A stretch of 64,000 nucleotides of DNA from Isoetes taiwanensis (lineage: Eukaryota; Streptophyta; Lycopodiopsida; Isoetales; Isoetaceae). The notes under the pieces were generated by a model that saw only the letters and a program-made list of their open reading frames with translations, was not told where the DNA came from and made no database searches. Position 1 is the stretch's first letter. Each line of letters opens with the position of its first letter. Location: positions 6,261,710-6,325,709 of the forward strand of contig JAJEKV010000063.1 in assembly GCA_021234155.1 (NCBI GenBank). Reading direction: 5' to 3'. Positions 24,483 to 36,946 of this stretch are shown here, piece after piece. Made by a program: the position numbers and the translations under genes.

Positions 24483-25887
24483 ATGATGAATGAAACAGAA
24501 CAGCGATACCCCACCCATGATCAGGAATTGTTGGCAGTTGTGCACGCTTTGCGTATATGGAGACACTACCTTCTTGGTAGGAGATTCCAGCTAGATACGG
24601 ATCATCAGAGTCTCCATTATCTTTCTACCCAGCCAAATCTCAATCTTCGTCAGAGAACATGGATGGAGTTTCTAGAGGAGTATGATTTTGAGATTATGTA
24701 TAAGCCGGGTAAGCACAATGTGGTTGCGGATGCTTTGTCACGCCATCCCTTGCTAACATGCACCCATTGTAATGCGATTTCCACGCTCACCAGTGAGTTC
24801 GGAAAGCAAATAGAGCAGACCTTGACCACGGATCCAGAATTCCATGAAGTGTGGAACAGTTTGGCCAAGGAGGCGCGGACAGATAAGGAGCGTGAGGCTT
24901 TCCGCTCTTATAAGAAGGAGGGCAATTTGCTTTATTACAAAGATAAGTTGTGTGTACCCGAGACTTCAGAGTCCGTAAGTTTATTCTTCATGATACACAC
25001 AAATGCCCTATAGCCGACATGCGCTTTTATGAAGACCTACTTTAAGATTCGCCCAGCTATTATTGGTCACAGATGAAGAAAGACATTGCCAGATTCATTA
25101 AGCAATGTCAAGTGTGTCAGCAAACCAAGGCCGAGCAATTAAGGATTCCAGGAGAATTGCAACCTCTGGATGTGCCCAACGCCAAATGGGAGGTGATAAC
25201 GATGGACTTCATTGTGGGCCTTCCACGTACCCTCTGTGGATATGATGCCTTAATGGTAGTGGTTGACAAGTTGTCGAAGATGGCTCATTTCTTGCCATGT
25301 CGCACCACAGATACAGCCTTGGACGCAGCTTTGTTGTTTGCAAAGGAAATCTTTAGATTACACGAGATGCCACGAGTAATAGTATCTGACAGGGATCCCA
25401 AGTTTGTAAGTGCATTCTGGAAAGATTTCTTTGCCACCATCCAGACCAAGCTTGCGATGAGCACAGCATATCATCCTCAGACGGATGGACAAACAGAGCG
25501 CACCAACTGCATTATAGAGGATATGTTGCGAAGCTATGTGTGGAGTAAGCAATCTCAGTGGGCCGACTATATTCTTTGCCTATAACAGCATGAAACAGGA
25601 GTCTTCTAGAATGTCTCCCTTCATGATAAATTATGGCTATCAATGCCTTGCTCCGCATAATACGGCATAATCCCGTTTCTAAGGTGGAGGTTTCCCAAAG
25701 AACTCCTCTTGGAAATGCAAGCTTTGGTTGAGGAAGTTCGTGGCTTATTGGTCGGTAGTCGTCGCCGAAAAGTGATAAGCACAGACCCCACGAGTATTCC
25801 AAGTGGGAGATTCAGGTTTGGCTCAAGATTAAGGTTAAGCAAGCCAAGCTTAAAATTGGTAATCTCCAGAAAAAGTTGGCACCCAAA
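24483..25887 (+). pseudogene. RNase H and integrase of the chromovirus, copy 1
   Basis: The plus-strand frame begins within RNase H (NETEQRYPTHDQELLAVVHA, TDHQSLHYL). It continues through the linker GKHNVVADALSRH, a zinc finger region (CQVCQQTKAEQ) and the integrase core (ITMDFIVGL, SDRDPKFVSAFW, YHPQTDGQTERTN). A frameshift near 25,573 is shared with copy 2. Nested element 2 interrupts the frame at 25,888; the protein resumes at 36,947. Confidence 0.9.
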
Positions 25888-26475
25888 GTTTGGGGTCCGG
25901 TTCGAACTCCTCGCAAGAAGACAGCCCACCAGGAGGACCCGTGGATCAAACAGAGAATCCGTAGAGTCGGTGGTCACGCGATTTGCAAATGTAAAAACTA
26001 AGGAAGGGAAAAGAGAAAACTAGAAGAACAATGAAGAACACAATGAAGAGAACAAAACTCTTTGATATCAATTGAGATACATGAGCTCTCGTAATCGAGA
26101 GAAAGCGTATGAGATAAGACCAAAAACTCATCCAACCCGTGAGGGCTAGATCTACTCATATATATAGTACAATGGCCTTTGGCCCAATATAGATACTCAC
26201 AAAGCTCTCGGTCCGACTTTGAAGGAGGCCTGATTTGTAGAACATTGGCGGTGCCTCTGAGACCCCTCGAATGGCGCAGATGGTGACAAATAAGGCCATT
26301 TCTCTCGCGGCGCATTCTCTTGGTCCCGCACGCCTTTAACTACGCGGGTTCATGGGCGGCGGCTTGGTCTTCAAGGGCCCTTGGATGACCGACCAGGCTC
26401 GATCAGAGATCCTTGGCCTTGACCTGGTCCGTCGTGGTGCATGAATAGTCCCAGATTTGAAGGTACAGACTAACA
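25888..26475 (-). repeat. 3' LTR of element 2, copy 1
   Basis: 588 bp, nearly the same as 36,359-36,946 and 56,097-56,685 apart from CAG/CTG-site differences, so insertion was recent. A TATA box (tatatatag on the plus strand, about 26,158-26,166) lies in the middle on the minus strand. Confidence 0.9.
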
Positions 26476-26485
26476 CTCCCCTACC
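26476..26485 (-). promoter_or_regulatory. Polypurine tract of element 2
   Basis: On the minus strand ggtaggggag directly precedes the 3' LTR start TGTTAGTC. Copy 2 has ggtaggggggag at 56,686-56,697. This primes plus-strand DNA synthesis in LTR elements. Confidence 0.85.
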
Positions 26486-26499
26486 AAACGACACTCGTG

Positions 26500-29400
26500 G
26501 TGAAGAAAAGGAGGAAGTGTTTCGATGGCGGAACCCTAGCTTAAAAAGTGATCCTCACGGAATGAGGATCGGGCGCCATTGTGGTAATTGCCGGCGAGAT
26601 CCCGGGCGTGTTTGAAGAGCTTCAGAGTGTTGAGCCCAAGCGCGGATCTCGTGATCAATGAGAAATCTGAGCGCACTATGTCTTCAAGGGCGCGATGTGC
26701 CTCGGCGCTTAACCGGCATTCCATGAGAAGGCAGTCTAGAGGCCAAAGGCACCGACCACCGCATTCGGGTTTGCAATAAAAAGATAGGACGCCGGCAATT
26801 TAGCGAAGCTTATCGAGGCACTTGAGAGCAAAGACGTAAGCCCGCTGACGGTGAACCGGCGATCCTAAGTGAGGTGGCAAAGATTCTCCAAGAAGGCATC
26901 AAGGCCATGGACAGCATGAGCGGGTGTTTGCCAACCACGCTCATTGGCAATATATATCCAATTTTCGTTGTGGTCCAAGGTGGCACCATCCTCCCAAACA
27001 GAGCGTCTGACAAAACGTGGATCCCATCGGAGATCCGTCGAGATCTGAGGAGGAGTCCACCCAGTGTGGCCTTCAAGGACCTTTGTCCAAAACGGAAGAC
27101 GCCAGTCTGAGGTAAGAAACCTTAGGCGTGTAGGTGCCCCTAATGAAGCATAAGGAGATTGAGCCAAACCCGTGGGCGTGGGCTGCTGAGCCTGCTCCCT
27201 GAATTTGTGAACAAGATCTTTATCCAGAGCACGGCACCAAAGCAGATAGCTGAGTATAGACCAGAGGATTAACCCAACCCGTGGGTATGGACTTGCTGTC
27301 CAGAAGAGCACTCACGGAATTGTAGCCACCGAGGTGCTGCATGTAAATCTATGCAAAGGGAAGATCTTCAGGATGTGCTAAATTTTTCCTTATCCGCACT
27401 TTTTCTTTCAAATTGCCATAGAGGTAAACGCCGAGCAAGCTCGTGTGTACCAAGATGCAGAGTGTTGGTTCGAGTAGGATCCTGTAAATATGGATTGGTT
27501 TCTAACAACAGCCAATGGGCATGATGGTTGCCGTGAAAAACTCGATGTGCCTCATCTCTGAATTTGTCTTGTGTATCAGCCAGATAGAAATCATGAAAAA
27601 TGTAAACCATAGGCTGAACAACTCGGAAGATGACCAAATCAGGATCCTCACAGGTGATTTGATCAAATACTAAGAGAGCACAGAGTAAGCCTTTGTCTTC
27701 AACGTAAAGGTCCGCCAGATCCCCGAGGAAATCCACGCCGCGTAGTGGCCGCGGCATTAACCTCGCCGCCACCGCACCACTTCGTAAGAAAAAGGTGGCG
27801 CCGGGCAACCACATAATCCGTATAACCGGAAGGAGTAGAGAAATCCACAGGAATGCGACTAGTAATATCAATATAGCCCTCATGTTTATTTTGGGCTTCT
27901 TCGACCGATTGAACAAACTTTGCCGGAGTTGATGTTCTAGGTCACGGATCCGATTTTCCTTTTCAAGCGTGAGACGGATTGATCACGAATCGCCTCGGAG
28001 AGTGCGTGCCTCAGAAGAGGATTGCCCAGGAGTATGCAATCGCAGCCTGGCAATCTCGGTATCATCAATTAATTTTTGTTTTTGGGCTTCTGTAAGCTGA
28101 GTCTGAAGAGATGTGACCTGATTTTGCAACAAGGGTCATCCGGTCTCGCAGAGTGGGAGTCGCCGCTGCCCCTTGAGCTCTTGAAGTTGAGTGTTGTAAT
28201 TTTGAGAGATCTCAGGTACATGGTGTTAAGATCTCGCAATGGCTTTATCCTTGTCACCAAGGAGGTGATCCTTTTCTTTGATCTCGCGCCCAAAGAATTC
28301 TGAATGTGCGCCCGCAACTCAGCCTGCTGATCGCCAGCGTGCTGGTCCGATCTTGTGCACTTTGAGATCTTCACGGCCCGTAAAAGAGCCTCGTGCTTTT
28401 GTTGAAGTCCGCCTTCCGTGGATTGAACTTATGCGGTTGGCAGCTTGAAGATCCTTGTGAACGGCTTCCGTGGCCTCCATGTAGGCTTGAACACCATTCA
28501 TGAAGACTTTTGTGAGTCCCAAGCTTGAGAACAATAGCTTGGACATCTTGTCGGGTATTGATACGTGGCTTGGCGAAAGGTGGAGGTGCAGGGCCCTCGC
28601 TGGTGATGAGTCCGTAAGGCCCGAGAATTTTGATGAGAAGTTTTAGGCATGGACTCCGGGGAGGAAGAAGAGACAAGAATACGCGCGTGGCGTGTTTTGA
28701 ACATGACCAGGAGAAAGAGGGCGTGAAGTTTCAGCCTGCTGGTTGTGGGGAAGGGAATGAAAGGATTGATGAGTGGATGCACGAGAAGTGGAAGGGGACC
28801 CTGGGCGGGTGATAGGAATATAATGACGATGATGGCCTAGAGGTGAGCACCCACGTAAGTATCGTGAGCCCCAAGAAGGTGCTACACCTGACACCCATCA
28901 ATTTCATGGAGAAGTCTGAAGAACAAAATTTGTGGCCAATCAATAGGATGTATGGAATAGACGGCCATCATGACAGTGTTATAAAACGGTTTATTGATAT
29001 GGGTATTCTTGATGGAATACCCATAGAATTTTCGCCACAGAAACTTGACAAAAGTATCGTGGGTCTTTGCAACATTGGTGAGTCGATGCATGTTGGCTTG
29101 ATAAGGAGCCGCGCCATACCGAAAGTGACATCCCGGTCCCCGTAAGGCAGCCCAAGATAAAGAAGGTCCGTTAAGAGGAATTTGGAATACCTCGTAAATC
29201 GTAACCGGCGAGCAAAATGGTGGTGCCATCGAATCGCGATGGCGATCCTTCCGAAATGTTGATCATGTGAGCGACAAACTGCTTCAGTTGCGCCGGATTT
29301 GGGGCAGGGAGTTCCTGTGTGGAGAATGGATAAAGCCCATGGCGTCTGCCACGGCTCGACTTGGACCTGCTAGGGCATCGCGAAAAGTGGGTGTTGAGAA

Positions 29401-29600
29401 AGTGACCGATTCAAAAAGAGCCGGATCCCTTGGAGCAGCAGCTTGAAGTTGAGGAAATTTGGGTGAAGCAGCCATGGTGAAGAGCGTCGGAAAGGAACGG
29501 GAAGAACTGTCTTGAGAAGCCGGAGGGCGGAGAGCAGAAGACGAAAACGAAGATAGACGAAAAGGTTTTAGGGCGCACAAGTGTTTGCGAAGGGGCATGA
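26500..29600 (-). pseudogene. Extra ORF of element 2 (coiled-coil protein), copy 1, many frame breaks
   Basis: Counterpart of 56,700-59,816. The start MPLRKHLCALKPFRLSS at 29,598 and stretches such as the WRKFYGYSIKNTHINKPFYN region (minus strand, about 29,000) are readable. The coiled-coil middle is destroyed by changes at CAG/CTG positions (for example 27,911 gaacaaactttgccgg versus 58,129 gaacagcttgctgg). Confidence 0.7.
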
Positions 29601-30018
29601 TGAGAATGAAACAGCAACCGTTGATGGTGCCAGGTGGCGATAGATGCGAAGGAGTCGATTGAGAGGCAAAAATTTGGCTAAGTCCCCAAGCAGTTAAGGG
29701 AGAAGCTATGAACGGTGGAGATGAGACGTGAAGGAACGATCGGAGGTGACAGCTGGCAAAGGTACAAACATTAATGTCCGACGGGCTTGAAAGGAAGGAA
29801 TGGCATTTAATGCAGGCAACTCGAAGTGGGATATCATAAAAAGGAAGTGTCAGAAGGTACCATGGCTAGATATGTGGCGGGAGAAAAGATTCTGGAATTA
29901 GAAATGGCCTTGCATTGCAACCACGTTAGCAATTTGATGATTGATCCACGTTGGCAGAGCTCTAAGGGGTTGGGCTATATAAGACGAAAGCAAAGGTCGG
30001 CCGGTGACACCGCCGCAC

Positions 30019-30231
30019 ATCATGGATGACGAATGCACTATGCCGACTGGATGCAATGAATGGATCACCTGCAAGATGAATGCTATGGATCTGTGGAAAT
30101 GCCGCAACCACGCATCCTGGATGGATGGGTGGTGCGCCACTATGGCTAAGCATCCCCGACCAAGACTAATCCCATCGGTGGTGGTGCATCCGCATACCGA
30201 TCCCCGACCAAGGCCTACCGTGCTCCGGTGA
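30019..30231 (+). CDS. Antisense small Cys-rich ORF inside element 2, copy 1
   Basis: Same start as the copy-2 ORF at 63,007 (MDDECTMPTGCNEW), and the TATA-like ctatataag about 50 bp upstream is kept. After ATMAKHP the sequence diverges through CTG-site differences. See 63,007-63,246 for the better copy. Confidence 0.45.
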   Translation: MMDDECTMPTGCNEWITCKMNAMDLWKCRNHASWMDGWCATMAKHPRPRLIPSVVVHPHTDPRPRPTVLR

Positions 30232-30369
30232 CTCTACTCAACCCGAGTAGGGTTCGTAAACTTAGATTTTGTAAATAGGGCTCGCCCATAGCGATGTATA
30301 TGGGCAATGCCCACATTTTGTATTTCGCCATCGCTATAAATACAAATATGCCGCTATATACCTCTTTAG

Positions 30370-31570
30370 TCACTATTTGTGGAGTCGGGTTTGTGTTGCA
30401 TCATGTGTATGGACTGCCCCGATTCTTCAGATGAAATTGTTTTAGGCGAAAAGCCATTAACCGCTGTAGGTAATGGAGTGCCATCTAATTCCTCGCCAAA
30501 TTGAAAACGCCGGGCCGTACCACTTTGAACAATGTGATAAGGACCAAGCCATCCGAACTTTAACTTCCCCGAAATTTTTATAACGAGAATCATAAAGTAA
30601 AACCAAATCACCTTCTTGAAAAGTTTTAGTTCTCGATATTTGTCATGCAAAGATTTCCAACCGCTGACCATAAAGAACCCGAATATATGCATCTCGCGAT
30701 GAGTTCATCCAACTGCTTCAAGTTGGTAAACTCGCTCTTGAAGAGCCGCAGGGTGGGTTATGAGTGGTAGCAAGGTGGAACCGGCGTCGGAAGAACTTAT
30801 TCAAAAGGCATCAATGCTTCTTGACCATAAACCAACTTAAAAGGAGTGTGCCCAGTAGCAATCTTGAAACAACAGTTGTAAGCCCAAAGAACAGTAGGTA
30901 ACTTGTCTTGCCAGTCTGTGCGAGAAGCGTCACAAATTTTCTTGAGAATAGTTGGTGCTTTCAAAAACCATTCCCTTGAGGATAGTAAGGTGTGCTCTTG
31001 GCGATGATGTATCGCCAGATAATCCCGCCTCCTTGATAGTGTGATTGACAAAATGAACACCTCGATCACCGACCAATTCCATGGGACAGCCAAAACGCCG
31101 CGATGATTTGGCGATAGATGACTTTGGCCGCGGCTTGCTACGCTGTTGTCGAAGTGCGCAAGCCTCAGCCCATTTGGTGGCGTAATCAGTGATGACCAGA
31201 ATGTAGCGGGCACGGGTGTGCCGCGCAGGAGGGTCGATAGATCCCACAAAGTCCATTCCCCATTTGCTAAAGGGAAGTGGCGTATGCGATCGGGCGCCAA
31301 TCCGGAGAGCCGCCACGGGTCGTGGGTCGACCCACACGCCGACATACATCACACGCATGGGCGCGAGCATGAGCATCCTTGAAGAGCGTGGGCCGTAAAT
31401 AACCCCGCGAAGAATTTTTTGCGCGTCGTGGTGTCACCATGAAAATGACCTCCACCTAGCCCTTCATGTGCTTCTTGAACAATATCGCACTTCATGAGGA
31501 AGAACACGTCATTTGAGGATCAGATCCTTGCCGCGCTTGTAAAGATGGCCCAAGAACCATGGTGTAGTCA
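30370..31570 (-). pseudogene. Integrase of element 2, copy 1 (broken frames)
   Basis: Read on the minus strand. The zinc finger is partly visible (CDVCRRVGRPT, about 31,340). The core has WGMDFVGSIDPPA and ITDYATKWAEAC with the first Asp, and DRGVHFVNHTI with the second. QDKLPTVLWAYNCC and GHTPFKLVYGQEALMPFE precede a C-terminal GPYHIVQ-type domain without a chromodomain. The stop is near 30,366. Multiple frame breaks are present, many plausibly consensus errors. Confidence 0.8.
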
Positions 31571-32160
31571 CGACCTCACCTGAGAAATTGACTCGACGAT
31601 GACGGATTGAAGTTTTTCCGAGAGAGCGGGGATCTTCTGAGGGAAGAGCACCGCGAGAAGATACCGCGATAATTATGAAACCAATGTGGTGTGGCCGTGA
31701 CCAAAAAGAGTTGAGCATGAGGAAAAGCATCTGAAACTCCCGCGGAGGGATCATCCGTGGGATGCATGAGAGATAATCCAAGACGACATGAGATTTGCCA
31801 CCTTTTATGAATGATTTCAAAAGGAGCCAATTTTGCGGAAAGAAGGACCCAACGAAAGCAATTCTCGCCTGGTATGGACTTGTTGATCAAATAAAGAAGT
31901 GCCTGATGATCAACAAAGAATTTTATTTGACTGCCCAAGAGATAATGACGGAAACGTTGGACACAAAAAATTAAGCCCAATGCCTCTCGCCGCTGGCGCG
32001 AGTAGTTGGCGCCAAACAGATTGAGTTTTCTCACCGCATAACGGCTCGGGTTTATCCGTAAAGGCCAAAGGCTTGTGAGAGGACAAAGCACCAATAGCAA
32101 AGGCAGAGACATCGACATGAACATAAAGGGGCTTGTCCCATTGAGGAGGAACAAGCACGG
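31571..32160 (-). pseudogene. RNase H of element 2
   Basis: The minus strand encodes REALGLIFCVQRFRHYLLGS, KFFVDHQALLYLINKSIPGE and, in another frame, KSHVVLDYLSCI. This is the typical Ty3/gypsy RNase H end and linker. The first part, near 32,150, is frame-shifted. Confidence 0.78.
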
Positions 32161-33000
32161 GGGCCTGAGTAAGTAAAATCCTCAACTGTTAGAAAGCAGC
32201 ATCCGCCTGGGAATTCCAAGCCCAAGTGGATTCATCACCCGTGAGTTTATGGGATCAAAGAATGGCCGCAAGTCCGTGAATGAAGGTGGAATAATAATTT
32301 ACCTTGCCCAGGAAAGAATGTGTCTCCTTGATATTAGATGGTGCTTGAGCTTTAAGCACGCAACTGATTTTGGCAGGATCCGTGGTGATACCTGCTTTAC
32401 TGACGACATGTCCCAATAGAACACCAGAGGTGACGCAGAAGGTGCATTTCTCCCATTGAGACTAATGCCGCACTCATCACATTTCTCAAAGACGAAGCTC
32501 TAATTTATCCGTGGTCATCCATGGAACCGTAGGGCGAAAAAGTCATCTTGAAAAATCTGGAGAAAGGGTTTCTCCTTCATATAATCATGAAAAACGAGAG
32601 CATAATGCGCTGAAACGTTGATGGAGAGTTTGATAACCCAAAAGGAACCACCTTGTAGGCAAAAAGTGACTTACCGGTGGGTGAAGGTAGTCTTGAGTTG
32701 ATCAGATTCTTTGATTGAGAATTTGATTGTAGCCGAAAAACCATCCATGAAGGAGTACATTTCATGACCAAATGACCTCTTCCGTAACCCGGGTCCGTGA
32801 AGGGAAGTGGAAATGATCACGCCCGTGGCCCCGATTGAGTTTATGATAGTCCACGCAAACGCCGGATCTTACCATTGTGTTTGAGAGCAATGACAATGGG
32901 GCTCACCCATTCGTAATGTTTGACCTCATAGATCAAACCAAAGTAGCCTAGAGTTTGTCAATTTCCGCCCTTGACCTCACCACGGTAATTGGGGTTGAGC
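32161..33000 (-). pseudogene. Reverse transcriptase of element 2 (fragmented)
   Basis: The palm motif FAYKVVPFGLSNSPSTFQRI (about 32,610-32,670) and the DHFHFP block are readable, as is an EWVSPIV-like start around 32,900. The DD motif region near 32,480-32,520 is badly disrupted. No second copy lies in the window to correct it. Confidence 0.7.
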
Positions 33001-34130
33001 TCGGGTATCGCCGCTGCTATACAGACGGCATCCGATTTGGTAGGAATGGTGAGTTCTCTCAAGCTTTTGTTGATACCCCAAGATCTTTGTAGCTCCATGC
33101 AAAAATGTGTTTGAACTTTTGAACAAAGATGATGGCCCGCTACATATATGTGGTCGGAGATGTGCAAAGAAGGCGGACAGTCCGATTGTTGCCAACATCC
33201 ACTATCTCCACATCGAGTCCGAATGTGTGGGATAACTTTCGTGGTCTTGAACAACATGAGCAGGAGGTTGAAACATGACAGATGAGTTGCACTCATAGAA
33301 GAAGAGTGGTTGCCGAAGCCGCCATCAAGCAATGGTTGCTTCATGACGGCGCGTACATCCACCGTGGTTCGGAGGAAGTTCTCAGATCCAAAAAATGATC
33401 GATACGCTGGATGCAATTGCAAGGAGCCGTAGGGTAGAGTAAAGCAGCCACACCGTCTCGATCAAGAGTCATCTCTCCCAAGGATCAAAGATATTCGGTA
33501 GGATGACAGAGGCGCACTCAGCAGAGGAGCCCCAACTTGATAAATGTTCTCGCGGCTTCGGGTAATCTGTGTCCGTTCCGAGAGAAGGTTCAAAGATGTT
33601 CGACCGAAATGATCTTGCCAGCCTCCAAATCCATGGTGGCATTGAGGTGACCATCCAGAATGACTAGCTGATCCGCGGGCCCAAGAATGGATACTTTTAG
33701 CCCGACGGAGAAAAGGTCCACCGACCAACATCTCATAATCACCGGATCTTCCCCTTTCAAACACCAAATTCCAAGGGGAATCTGAGATCGCCTATATTGA
33801 TGTGAAGAAGAGGCGTGATGCCTTGAGGGCACGGATATGGCCATTAGCCAATTTGATGTCATATGGGGCACGATAAAGTTGTTTGATGCCCATTTGCTTA
33901 CTGAGTTTTTCCGTGATGAGATTGACAAAGACTACCCCCGCCAATTTGAACATGGTTGACTTGTTGATTGCCCACCGTGGCATGTACCGTGGGTGTGGAG
34001 GTAGCGACCGCCCAACCAAAACCGGTGGAAGGGGCAACCGGTCCTTGAGAGCGTGACACACTTCAAAATAGTTGCCGACTTAAAGGGATTTTGATTTTTG
34101 CTAGCTCCTCTTGGAGTTCCAACGGCACAT
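33001..34130 (-). pseudogene. Protease and linker region of element 2
   Basis: The minus strand reads FKLAGVVFVNLITEKLSKQM, resembling the downstream half of a retroviral-type aspartic protease (..GA-VNLI...LA). A second beta-rich stretch (KVSILGPADQLVILDGHLNA) follows. The catalytic DTG/DSG is not clearly readable because of frame breaks. Assignment rests on position between gag knuckle and RT. Confidence 0.5.
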
Positions 34131-36313
34131 GAGAAAATGGATCACCAGATCCAATGGAGCAGAGTGCGGGTAATGAAGCAAAGAACTTTTTGAGAAGCTA
34201 CACCTCCGCAAAGAATATTCGATATGTCTAAAAGCGCGGAGGTTGAGATGATGGAGGTGCATCCCCGACGCCGCCGAAGCTCGGTGGTGGCATGCACATT
34301 AGCCAAGCAAAGGCCATTCAAAGAAGCCTTGCATGAGATTCGTAATACTTTGTCCGACTTTGGGCATGACATGAGGCATGTGTTTATCCAGATCCGGGGC
34401 AAAGTGAACCTTTTGTCCTCAAAGATGAGGGATCGTGGTCAACCGCAAAAGCAAAGCTGCGATCATGAGGAAGGATGGTCAGGGGCGGACGCCCGGTTCG
34501 GGCGGAAACCAACCCAACCCAATTTGACGTTGAACCGGAGGATTGAGAGCCCGATAAATCTCTTCCCCGGGCTTGTTGATCCATCCGAGGACTTGCCGCA
34601 GAGCCGCTTTGATACCTTTGATCGCTGAGGCACGCTGGTGGTTTTCAAGAACAGGTCGAGGTCCCCGCTTTTGCCATTTGGCGATCCAAAGTTGATAGGT
34701 CGTGAGGCGGACCGACGGGTTTGATTCGCGGCCCGAAGTTGGACTTGAACTTGAGGAAGTTGAGGGCATGCCGCGGGTGGTATGACCCCATTCCAAACAA
34801 TGATAGCACCGAAGCTTTAGCAGGATCAAAAGGAGGACAGCTTGCTTGGTCCCCGTGGTCACCGAGATTGTTGATACCGCTGAGGAGATTGTGCTTGAAA
34901 TTGCCGAGGTTGATATGACGCCCCGCTATGGAGGCGCGGTCCGGACTTGATAAACCATCTTTGCCTAAGGGTGTAGGATGAGTACGAAAGTGCATTCTTC
35001 CGCGGCATGATTGCACATGTTGCAGCCTTTTACAATGAGGAGGGCCATTGGTGGAGTTGCACTCATTGGCCAAATGACCTTGATATTTGCAAATGTGGCA
35101 CCAAATTTGACCAAGGAGGATTCGAGTGTTGAGGCTGAACGGGCACCGAGGTACCATGACGTAAGGAATGAAGTGTAGCTCCCGGAGGGCCACGCCAGAG
35201 AGGAAACATTAACCAATGATTGACAAGTTCGATGGCCTGCCCCAAAGTCTTGGGGCGCAGTATTCACCATGAGACGAATAGCCGAGGAAGTCCCCGAGAA
35301 ACCAGACGAGGATCCGCTTTGGCGGGGTACCCTGAAGTTTGCCGAGGAGGATATGAAGACGATCCGCAAAAATCCCGGGTGATTCCGTGGGCTCTTGGTC
35401 AAGATCATTGAGTTGCTTGAGAAGAAGTTGATCATCATCCGTGGTGCCATAATGAGAAAGGAAAGCAGCCTTCATTTCAGTCCAGCTTTTGTTTCCAATG
35501 GCTTTTGTTTGCCATGAGCCATTGATGAGGGATCCACGCAAATGCGGGTGGAAAAGATATAGAACTTGAGTTGAGGTTGAGCATGCCCATTCAGACAGCC
35601 AGAGCTTCAAAATCTTCCATGTGGGCTTGAGCACTTTGATCCAATGGTTTGCCTTTAGTAACGCCAAAAAGTGGGATAGGTCAGCTTTGAGAGTCCAAAA
35701 GAAGATTGTGACCGGCCTTGTGCATAGAGAGGCGGTATAAGGAGGAACATAATGGGGCGGAACTTCCATGGATTCCGTATGAGGTGGCAAAGGAGCAGAA
35801 AGACCCTGAAGATGTGCAAAAGGAGGTTCTTGTGGTGGAGGACCTTGGGGTCCGTGGTCATGAGGTTTGAGATCGGTAAGAGTGTAAACCGAAGAGTCTC
35901 ATTGAAAAGAAGGAGATTGAGGATATGTCCAACCCCGGGAGGTCCGAAAAGAAACATGGGGATAACCCATTCCACTAGGGGGAGATGATGGTTGAGAAGG
36001 CAAAGGAGTATGGCCAGAGGAGATATGAATGTAGGCACTCTCGGGAGTGTGGAAATAAGCAGGAGGTTGCTGAACAGGGGTATGATGAGGTGACTGAGGT
36101 TGTGAACAATGTTTACACGCTGGAGGAGAGCCAGGACGAGAGTGAACACGAGGAGTAGGTGGCACCGATTGAGCTCGTAGTTTAATATGGCCTCCCTCAA
36201 TATCATAATCGGTGTCATACATATCATGCGAGCAACTAAGGACGCTGATGGCGCTCCAAACGAGACGCCGTCTGACTAAGAAGCTCCTCTGGAGTGAAAG
36301 CTCGGGCAGACAT
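34131..36313 (-). pseudogene. Gag of element 2 (CCHC knuckle, broken frames)
   Basis: The minus-strand start ATG is at 36,313 (MSARAFTPEELLSQTASR). A Pro-rich N-terminus is followed by the capsid-like SWTEMKAAFLSHYGTTDDDQ (about 35,480-35,420) and a perfect CX2CX4HX4C knuckle CHICKYQGHLANEC (about 35,060-35,100). A second degenerate knuckle CYHCLEWGHTTRG lies near 34,790. The intervening frames are broken many times. Confidence 0.8.
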
Positions 36314-36358
36314 GGTAAAAAGGGATGGAAAAGAAAATCAGACCCGCAAATGGGCATG

Positions 36359-36946
36359 TGTTTGGGGTCCGGGTTCGAACTCCCGCAAGACAGCCCCCGG
36401 CCAGGGAGGACCCGTGGATCAAACAGAGAATCCTAGAGTCGTGGTCACGCGGATTTGCAAAAGAAACTAAGGAAGGGAAAAGAGAAAAACTAGAAGAACA
36501 ATGAAGAACACAATGAAGAGAACAAAACTCTTTAATATCAATTGAGATACATGAGCTCTCGTAATCGAGAGAAAGCAGAAGTGAGATAAGACCAAAAAAC
36601 TCATCCAACCCGTGAGGGCTAGATCTACTCATATATATAGTACAATGGCCTTTGGCCCAATATAGATACTCTGTCAAAGCTCGGTGCCGACTCCTGGAAG
36701 GAGGCCTGATTTGCAGGAACATTGGCGGTGCCTCTTGAGACCCTGAAATGGTGCAGATGGTGACAGCGCGTCATTTCTCTGTGCGCCTCCTCTTGGTCCC
36801 GGGCACGGCCTTTGACTGCGTGGTCTGCGGCGGCTTGGTCTTCTGTGGGCCCTTGGACGACTGACCTGTGCCTGACTGTGGATCCTTGGCCTTGACCTGT
36901 CCGTCGTAGGCATGAATAGTCCCAGATTTGGAGGTACAGACTAACA
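36359..36946 (-). repeat. 5' LTR of element 2
   Basis: 588 bp, minus-strand TGTTAGTC...CCAAACA, with a TATA box on the minus strand at about 36,630-36,640. The bases just inside (minus strand catgcccatttgcgggtctg) do not match a primer site I recognise. Gag starts about 45 bp further. Confidence 0.9.

Larger units (their letters stand above)
15501..30997 (+). repeat. Large direct duplication, copy 1
   Basis: Colinear with 45,666-64,000 at an offset of 30.16-30.22 kb up to position 29,855. Beyond that the offset is about 33 kb because copy 2 has an extra insertion. Stretches such as 20,400-22,250 are almost identical between copies. Most remaining differences sit at CAG/CTG motifs. It carries gene fragments, inverted gag-PR-RT, RNase H-integrase and the 3' part of nested element 2. 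Where the homology ends beyond 30,997 is unknown, because copy 2 leaves the window there. Confidence 0.93.
25888..36946 (-). mobile_element. Element 2: 11-kb Ty3/gypsy LTR retrotransposon nested in element 1 integrase
   Basis: Minus-strand element with two 588-bp LTRs (36,359-36,946 as 5' LTR and 25,888-26,475 as 3' LTR). Minus-strand termini are TGTTAGTC...CCAAACA. Internal order is gag, zinc knuckles, protease, RT, RNase H, integrase without chromodomain, an antisense small ORF, an extra ORF, then a polypurine tract (ggtaggggag) at 26,476-26,485. It splits the chromovirus codons LAP|RWDG. The target duplication is CCCAG, clear in copy 2 at 56,092-56,096; in copy 1 both sides are altered at the CAG (cccaaag, cccga). 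Extra ORFs after integrase recall Tat/Ogre-type elements, but the clade is not proven. Confidence 0.9.
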
